Source of the DNA: DASRDS01 sp035570055
GTDB taxonomy: Bacteria > Gemmatimonadota > Gemmatimonadetes > Gemmatimonadales > Gemmatimonadaceae
Assembly: GCA_035570055.1 (NCBI GenBank)
Contig: DATMLM010000053.1
Location: 1 to 64,000 of the forward strand
Direction: 5' to 3'
Length of the DNA: 64,000 nucleotides
Part shown: positions 61,695-64,000 of the stretch, in pieces
Position numbering within the stretch: position 1 is the stretch's first letter
How the letters are laid out: every line of letters begins with the position of its first letter
Notes under the pieces: model-generated
The model's database searches: none
Told to the model about the DNA's origin: nothing
What the model saw: the letters and a program-made list of their open reading frames with translations, nothing else
Made by a program: the position numbers and the translations under genes

Positions 61695-61906
61695 TGCGAC
61701 AGCTCTTCGGCGTCTACATCGGGCAGGCGGTCGGCGGCGGCGATCCGGACCGGCTGAGTCGAGTCAGGGTGAGCGTCCCCTCGCTCGCTGTCGGACCGGT
61801 GTGGGCCCGCGTGTGCACAAGTGCGGCAGGCCGCGCGACCGGAGAGGTCGTGGTCGGCTTCGAGGCCGGCGACGCATCGCGGCCGATCGTGCTGGGTTTT
61901 CTGTAA
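61694..61906 (+). CDS. Orphan gpV/VgrG-type OB-fold protein
   Basis: A 70-residue protein. F-G-V-Y-I-G followed by D-P-D-R-L-S-R-V-R-V-S-V-P-S, then W-A-R-V-C-T and G-E-V-V-V-G-F-E-A-G-D and R-P-I-V-L-G-F, matches the OB-fold of phage baseplate protein V and VgrG. The spike (needle) and tail parts are absent, and no phage or secretion genes adjoin it. It may be a stand-alone adaptor or a relic. It overlaps the propeller gene by one base. Confidence 0.75.
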   Translation: MRQLFGVYIGQAVGGGDPDRLSRVRVSVPSLAVGPVWARVCTSAAGRATGEVVVGFEAGDASRPIVLGFL

Positions 61907-61910
61907 CCCG

Positions 61911-64000
61911 TTAAGAAGACAGGGCGGCGACCGGGCTGACGCGCGTCGTGCGGAGGGAAGGGATAATTGCCGCCACGAGCGCAACCACGACGAACGTGAG
62001 CGCGGCGCCGATGAAAATCAGGGGATTGTGTGGGCTCACGCCGAGGAATAAGGCCGAGAGCGCGCGCGTGAGCATCCATGCCGCGCTCGAGCCCACCAGG
62101 ATACCGACGGCGGTCAATTCGAGCGCGCGTCGGACCACGCCGCCGACGAGTCGGGAGTAGCTGGCGCCGAGCGCGAGCCGGACGGCCATCTCGCGTTGTC
62201 GTTGGCCGACGATATAGGCCAGGACGCTGTAGATCCCGACGATCCCGAGGACGAGCGCGACGACCGCGAAGAGCGAGGCGAGGAAGCTCGAGAATCGCGT
62301 CAGGCCGACGGACTGCATCATGATCTCATCCATCGTCTCGACATCCGAGACCGGCACCGACGGATCCAAATCGGCGACCGTCGCGGTGACGATACGCGCC
62401 AGCGCCTTGGGGTTGCCGCGCGCCCGCACCTCCACGTGGGACGTGACCGGGCTGCGTTGCTCGATGGAGATGTAGATCCCAGGCGCCGCATCGGCGGCGA
62501 GCCCGGAGCTCTTGATCGACGCGACGACGCCTACGATCTCGAGGGTGTCGTGGTCACTGTACCACGACACGCGACGACCGATCGGATCGCGGCCCGCGAA
62601 GTATCGCTGGACCAACACGTCGTTCACGATGCCGATGTGCCTCGACCGCGAATCATCGATCGGCAGAAACGTGCGGCCGTGCAGGAGCTTGATACCCATG
62701 GTACGGAAGTAGTCGCCGTTCACCCCCTCGACGGTCGCGGTCGGGGCTTGTCGCGGGTCCGGCGGCGGATCGCCAAGAATCGTGAACGGCTCCGAGACCT
62801 GGCTCCTCGATTGTGCTGGCAGCGCGCCGCTCTCGCTGGCGGACGCGATCTCGGGGCGGGCTGCCAGGCGTTCCAGGAGGTCCGTGAAGAACTGGTGGCG
62901 TTTTTCCCGGTCCTGATACGACACTCTCGAAAGCGTCACCCGCGCGGTCAGGACGCCCGCCGGCCGAAATCCCGGATCCATCCGCTCGAAGTGCACGAAT
63001 CCCGCGACCAGCAGCCCGGCTCCGGTCAGCAACACCAGAGCTATCGAGATCTGCAGCACGGCGAGGCCGTCCTGCAGCCGATGCTGCTGCGCCGATCCCG
63101 TTCCGCGTCCGCCTTCTTTGAGCCTGGCCGCGAGCGAGCCACGGGAAACGTGCCAGGCGGGAAACAGGCCGAAGACGAACACGGTGGCGATCGACGCGAG
63201 CGCGCAGAACGCGACGACGCGGACATCGATGCCGACCTCGGCGAGCCGCGGCAGCGTCGCCGGCGCCAGGGCCCGCAGCGCGCGGACACCCCCATACGCG
63301 ACGGCGACGCCGAGGGCGCCGGCCACGAGGCTCAGCAGCGTCGCCTCGTTCGCGAGATCGCGGATGAGTCGTCCGCGGGTGGCCCCCAGCGCCGTCCGCA
63401 CGGCCAATTCCCGCTCGCGCGCGAGGCAGCGAACGAGGAAGAGGTTCGCGAGGTTCGCGGCGCCGATCACGAGCACGCAGGCCGCCGCCGCGAGCAGCAT
63501 GATGAGCGCGGGGCGCACGGGCCCGAAGGTCGCGTCGAGCAGTGGCGTGGCCACGATGGACCAGTGCGTGTCGTCCTTCGGATGGTCGAGCGCGAGGCGA
63601 TCGGCGACCGTGGCGAGCTCCTGGCGCGCGCCCTGGAGCGTGACGCCCGGCGCGAGCCGGCCATAGACATCGAGATACCGGTAGCCGAAGTCGGTGTTCT
63701 CGTCCGGCTCGAAGTAGATCAGCGTCCACATGTCGGCGCGGCCCGGAAGTCCGGGTGGCATCACGCCGACGATCGTGTACGTATGGCGTGGCGTCTTACG
63801 CGCGTCGTTCCCGTTATCGAGCGCGAGCTGCTGGCCGATGACCGATGCCGCGCCGCCGAACCGCCGTTGCCAGTATGCGTGGCTGATGACGACCTCATTC
63901 GGTCCGCTCGTATCTGCCGCGAGCGCGCGCCCCAGAACGGGCGTCACGCCGAGCACCTGGAAATAGTTCGCGGTCACGGCGAGCGCATCGACACGCTCGG
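61911..64000 (-). CDS. ADOP-family ABC permease (5' end outside window)
   Basis: About 696 residues of an ADOP/MacB-FtsX permease, with the frame open to the window edge. It lacks the prefix and first transmembrane helix, which lie beyond. Visible parts are the first MacB core (V-I-S-H-A-Y-W-Q-R-R-F-G-G), the FtsX helices (V-L-V-I-G-A-A-N-L-A-N-L), the second core and final FtsX helices. The E-R-E-L-A-V-R-T-A-L-G-A-T motif is typical. A second permease of the same family is at 1873. No PadR gene is visible on this side. Confidence 0.9.
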   Translation of the reverse strand, partial: ERVDALAVTANYFQVLGVTPVLGRALAADTSGPNEVVISHAYWQRRFGGAASVIGQQLALDNGNDARKTPRHTYTIVGVMPPGLPGRADMWTLIYFEPDENTDFGYRYLDVYGRLAPGVTLQGARQELATVADRLALDHPKDDTHWSIVATPLLDATFGPVRPALIMLLAAAACVLVIGAANLANLFLVRCLARERELAVRTALGATRGRLIRDLANEATLLSLVAGALGVAVAYGGVRALRALAPATLPRLAEVGIDVRVVAFCALASIATVFVFGLFPAWHVSRGSLAARLKEGGRGTGSAQQHRLQDGLAVLQISIALVLLTGAGLLVAGFVHFERMDPGFRPAGVLTARVTLSRVSYQDREKRHQFFTDLLERLAARPEIASASESGALPAQSRSQVSEPFTILGDPPPDPRQAPTATVEGVNGDYFRTMGIKLLHGRTFLPIDDSRSRHIGIVNDVLVQRYFAGRDPIGRRVSWYSDHDTLEIVGVVASIKSSGLAADAAPGIYISIEQRSPVTSHVEVRARGNPKALARIVTATVADLDPSVPVSDVETMDEIMMQSVGLTRFSSFLASLFAVVALVLGIVGIYSVLAYIVGQRQREMAVRLALGASYSRLVGGVVRRALELTAVGILVGSSAAWMLTRALSALFLGVSPHNPLIFIGAALTFVVVALVAAIIPSLRTTRVSPVAALSS

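Overview
The window is a gene-dense, GC-rich bacterial chromosome segment. No intergenic gap exceeds about 200 bases, and I see no rRNA, tRNA, CRISPR array, insertion sequence or prophage block. The best guess for the host is a Gemmatimonadota-like bacterium. This is inference from the combination of ADOP/MacB-type permeases with a PadR regulator, a short SigA-type sigma factor, Gram-negative envelope genes (Lnt, LolA, an outer-membrane barrel), Zn-ribbon forms of S18 and L31, and several lineage-restricted hypothetical families. Genes are packed with ATGA/GTGA/TTGA overlaps, so most of the window reads as a few long operons.

Region by region. 1-4.8 kb (minus): a partial secreted protein, comM, an ADOP permease and its PadR regulator with a palindrome over the start codon. 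4.9-13.7 kb (plus): winged-helix protein, cupin, larE, thpR, an NtrC-type sigma-54 regulator, an aldehyde dehydrogenase, lepB, rpoD and yajQ. 13.7-21.3 kb (plus): rimO, hemL, a SpoIID-domain protein, an outer-membrane-like protein, a Gfo/Idh oxidoreductase, lnt and a TonB-C-like periplasmic protein. 21.3-25.5 kb (minus): an HD-GYP protein, a CsgG-like protein, an MBL-fold hydrolase and a CRP-like regulator with a perfect CRP-type palindrome between the last two. 25.5-31 kb (plus): rpmE, prfA, prmC, a YlbF-like protein, tmk, an S41 protease and a DUF2520-like protein. 31-44.6 kb (minus): a long operon running rpsF, rpsR, a membrane protein, rplI, rsfS, a Zn-peptidase/propeller/barrel fusion, two SPOR-type proteins, smc, aroF and lolA. 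44.7-48 kb (minus): prs, rplY, pth and ychF. 48-53 kb (plus): an ornithine-cyclodeaminase-like protein, an SDR, a small regulator with a strong promoter/operator, AraC, a VOC protein, a methyltransferase and hypotheticals. 53-58.6 kb: a four-gene minus-strand sugar-oxidation cassette (Tat small subunit, GMC oxidoreductase, two TIM-barrel isomerases) bracketed by two paralogous zinc-ribbon membrane proteins. 58.6-64 kb: an acyltransferase, a rhomboid protease, a secreted beta-propeller, an orphan gpV/VgrG-type OB-fold protein and a second, truncated ADOP permease.

The least ordinary parts are as follows. The bracketed sugar-oxidation cassette looks like an extracytoplasmic glycoside-3-oxidation module with one isomerase copy degenerate at the metal site. 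The three-domain outer-membrane fusion joins a HExxH peptidase, a TolB propeller and an Omp85-like barrel. The orphan baseplate-type OB fold is a lone spike-hub domain. prfA and pth appear to start at CTG. The small regulator at 49.76 kb has a consensus -35 and a duplicated palindrome placed so that its mRNA is probably leaderless and autoregulated. The CRP-like regulator sits beside a textbook TGTGA-N6-TCACA site.
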